Shown in pieces: positions 13,234 to 13,300 of a DNA stretch of 13,300 nt. This DNA is from an uncultured Lachnospiraceae bacterium (GTDB lineage Bacteria; Bacillota; Clostridia; Lachnospirales; Lachnospiraceae): assembly GCA_910586095.1 (NCBI GenBank), contig CAJUHQ010000097.1, positions 1 to 13,300 on the forward strand, read 5' to 3'. The stretch's first letter is position 1, and every line of letters begins with the position of its first letter. The notes beneath the pieces were generated by a model. The model worked only from the letters and a program-made list of their open reading frames with translations, searched no databases and had not been told where the DNA came from. Both the position numbers and the translations under genes were made by a program.

Positions 13234-13300
13234 GGGGGCATTAGTGTGAACAAAACATTAAGAAACACTAAGGCGTCAAAAAACGCCGCCTAAGAGTTTC
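13234..13300 (+). ncRNA. Second copy of the leader hairpin/mini-ORF element (cut by window end)
   Basis: GGGGG (13234-13238) is followed 7 nt later by GTG 13246, opening MNKTLRNTKASKNAA, which stops at TAA 13291-13293. GAAAC (13262-13266) pairs with GTTTC (13296-13300), CT (13268-13269) with AG (13293-13294), and AGGCG (13271-13275) with CGCCT (13287-13291), with A-A mismatches at 13267/13295 and 13270/13292. TTAGTGTGAA (13241-13250) is identical to 6971-6980, and 13270-13295 matches 6991-7016 at 21 of 26 bases. The outer right arm, expected to contain TTCACAC or similar, would lie just past the window. It probably forms the leader of the next gene. Confidence 0.55.

Overview
The window looks like part of a surface-glycan biosynthesis locus from a low-GC Gram-positive bacterium, most likely a Clostridia/Lachnospiraceae-type organism. 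This is judged from the AT-rich codon use, the strong G-rich Shine-Dalgarno (SD) sequences, the frequent TTG/GTG starts and the style of the proteins. Every gene is on the + strand. No rRNA, tRNA, CRISPR array, transposase or phage gene was seen.

Region 1 (about 1-4895) carries the second half of the pseudaminic acid (nonulosonate) pathway: pseF (CMP-sugar cytidylyltransferase), pseI (synthase), a GNAT that fits PseH, and pseG (UDP-sugar hydrolase). A membrane acyltransferase-3 protein follows. The pathway's first two enzymes, PseB and PseC, are not in the window and would be expected upstream. Region 2 (4993-6774) is a large polytopic membrane protein resembling a GT-C glycosyltransferase.

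Region 3 (6775-7094) is a 320-base gene-free stretch: a good sigma-A-type promoter, then a leader of about 250 nt packed with inverted repeats, a tandem 18-bp repeat and a 12-codon mini-ORF. It precedes region 4 (7095-13216). That region holds a WecE/RffA-type aminotransferase (dTDP-4-amino-4,6-dideoxygalactose), a second large membrane protein translationally coupled to it, a GNAT acetyltransferase, a polyprenyl-phosphate glycosyltransferase (GT2) and an ArnT/PMT-like GT-C transferase. The likely logic is that nucleotide sugars (CMP-Pse, and an acylated Fuc4N) are made in the cytoplasm, at least one sugar is put on polyprenyl phosphate by the GT2, and the GT-C proteins add sugars to a surface polymer or protein outside the membrane.

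The most unusual signal is non-coding or mini-coding. The element at 6966-7028 (SD, GTG mini-ORF, long hairpin) recurs at the right edge of the window (13234-13300). The two copies share 21 of 26 bases over the apical part, differ in length by exactly 9 nt (three codons), keep both the ORF and the fold, and show a compensatory base-pair change. A weaker, possibly related arrangement (SD, ATG mini-ORF, 9-bp hairpin with an AAAAG-containing loop) lies at 5-83, before pseF. These could be leader-peptide attenuators or recognition elements for processive antitermination of long polysaccharide operons. Separately, three genes (2092, 4993, 7095) have a perfect 6-7 bp hairpin with a 3-nt loop directly before the SD.
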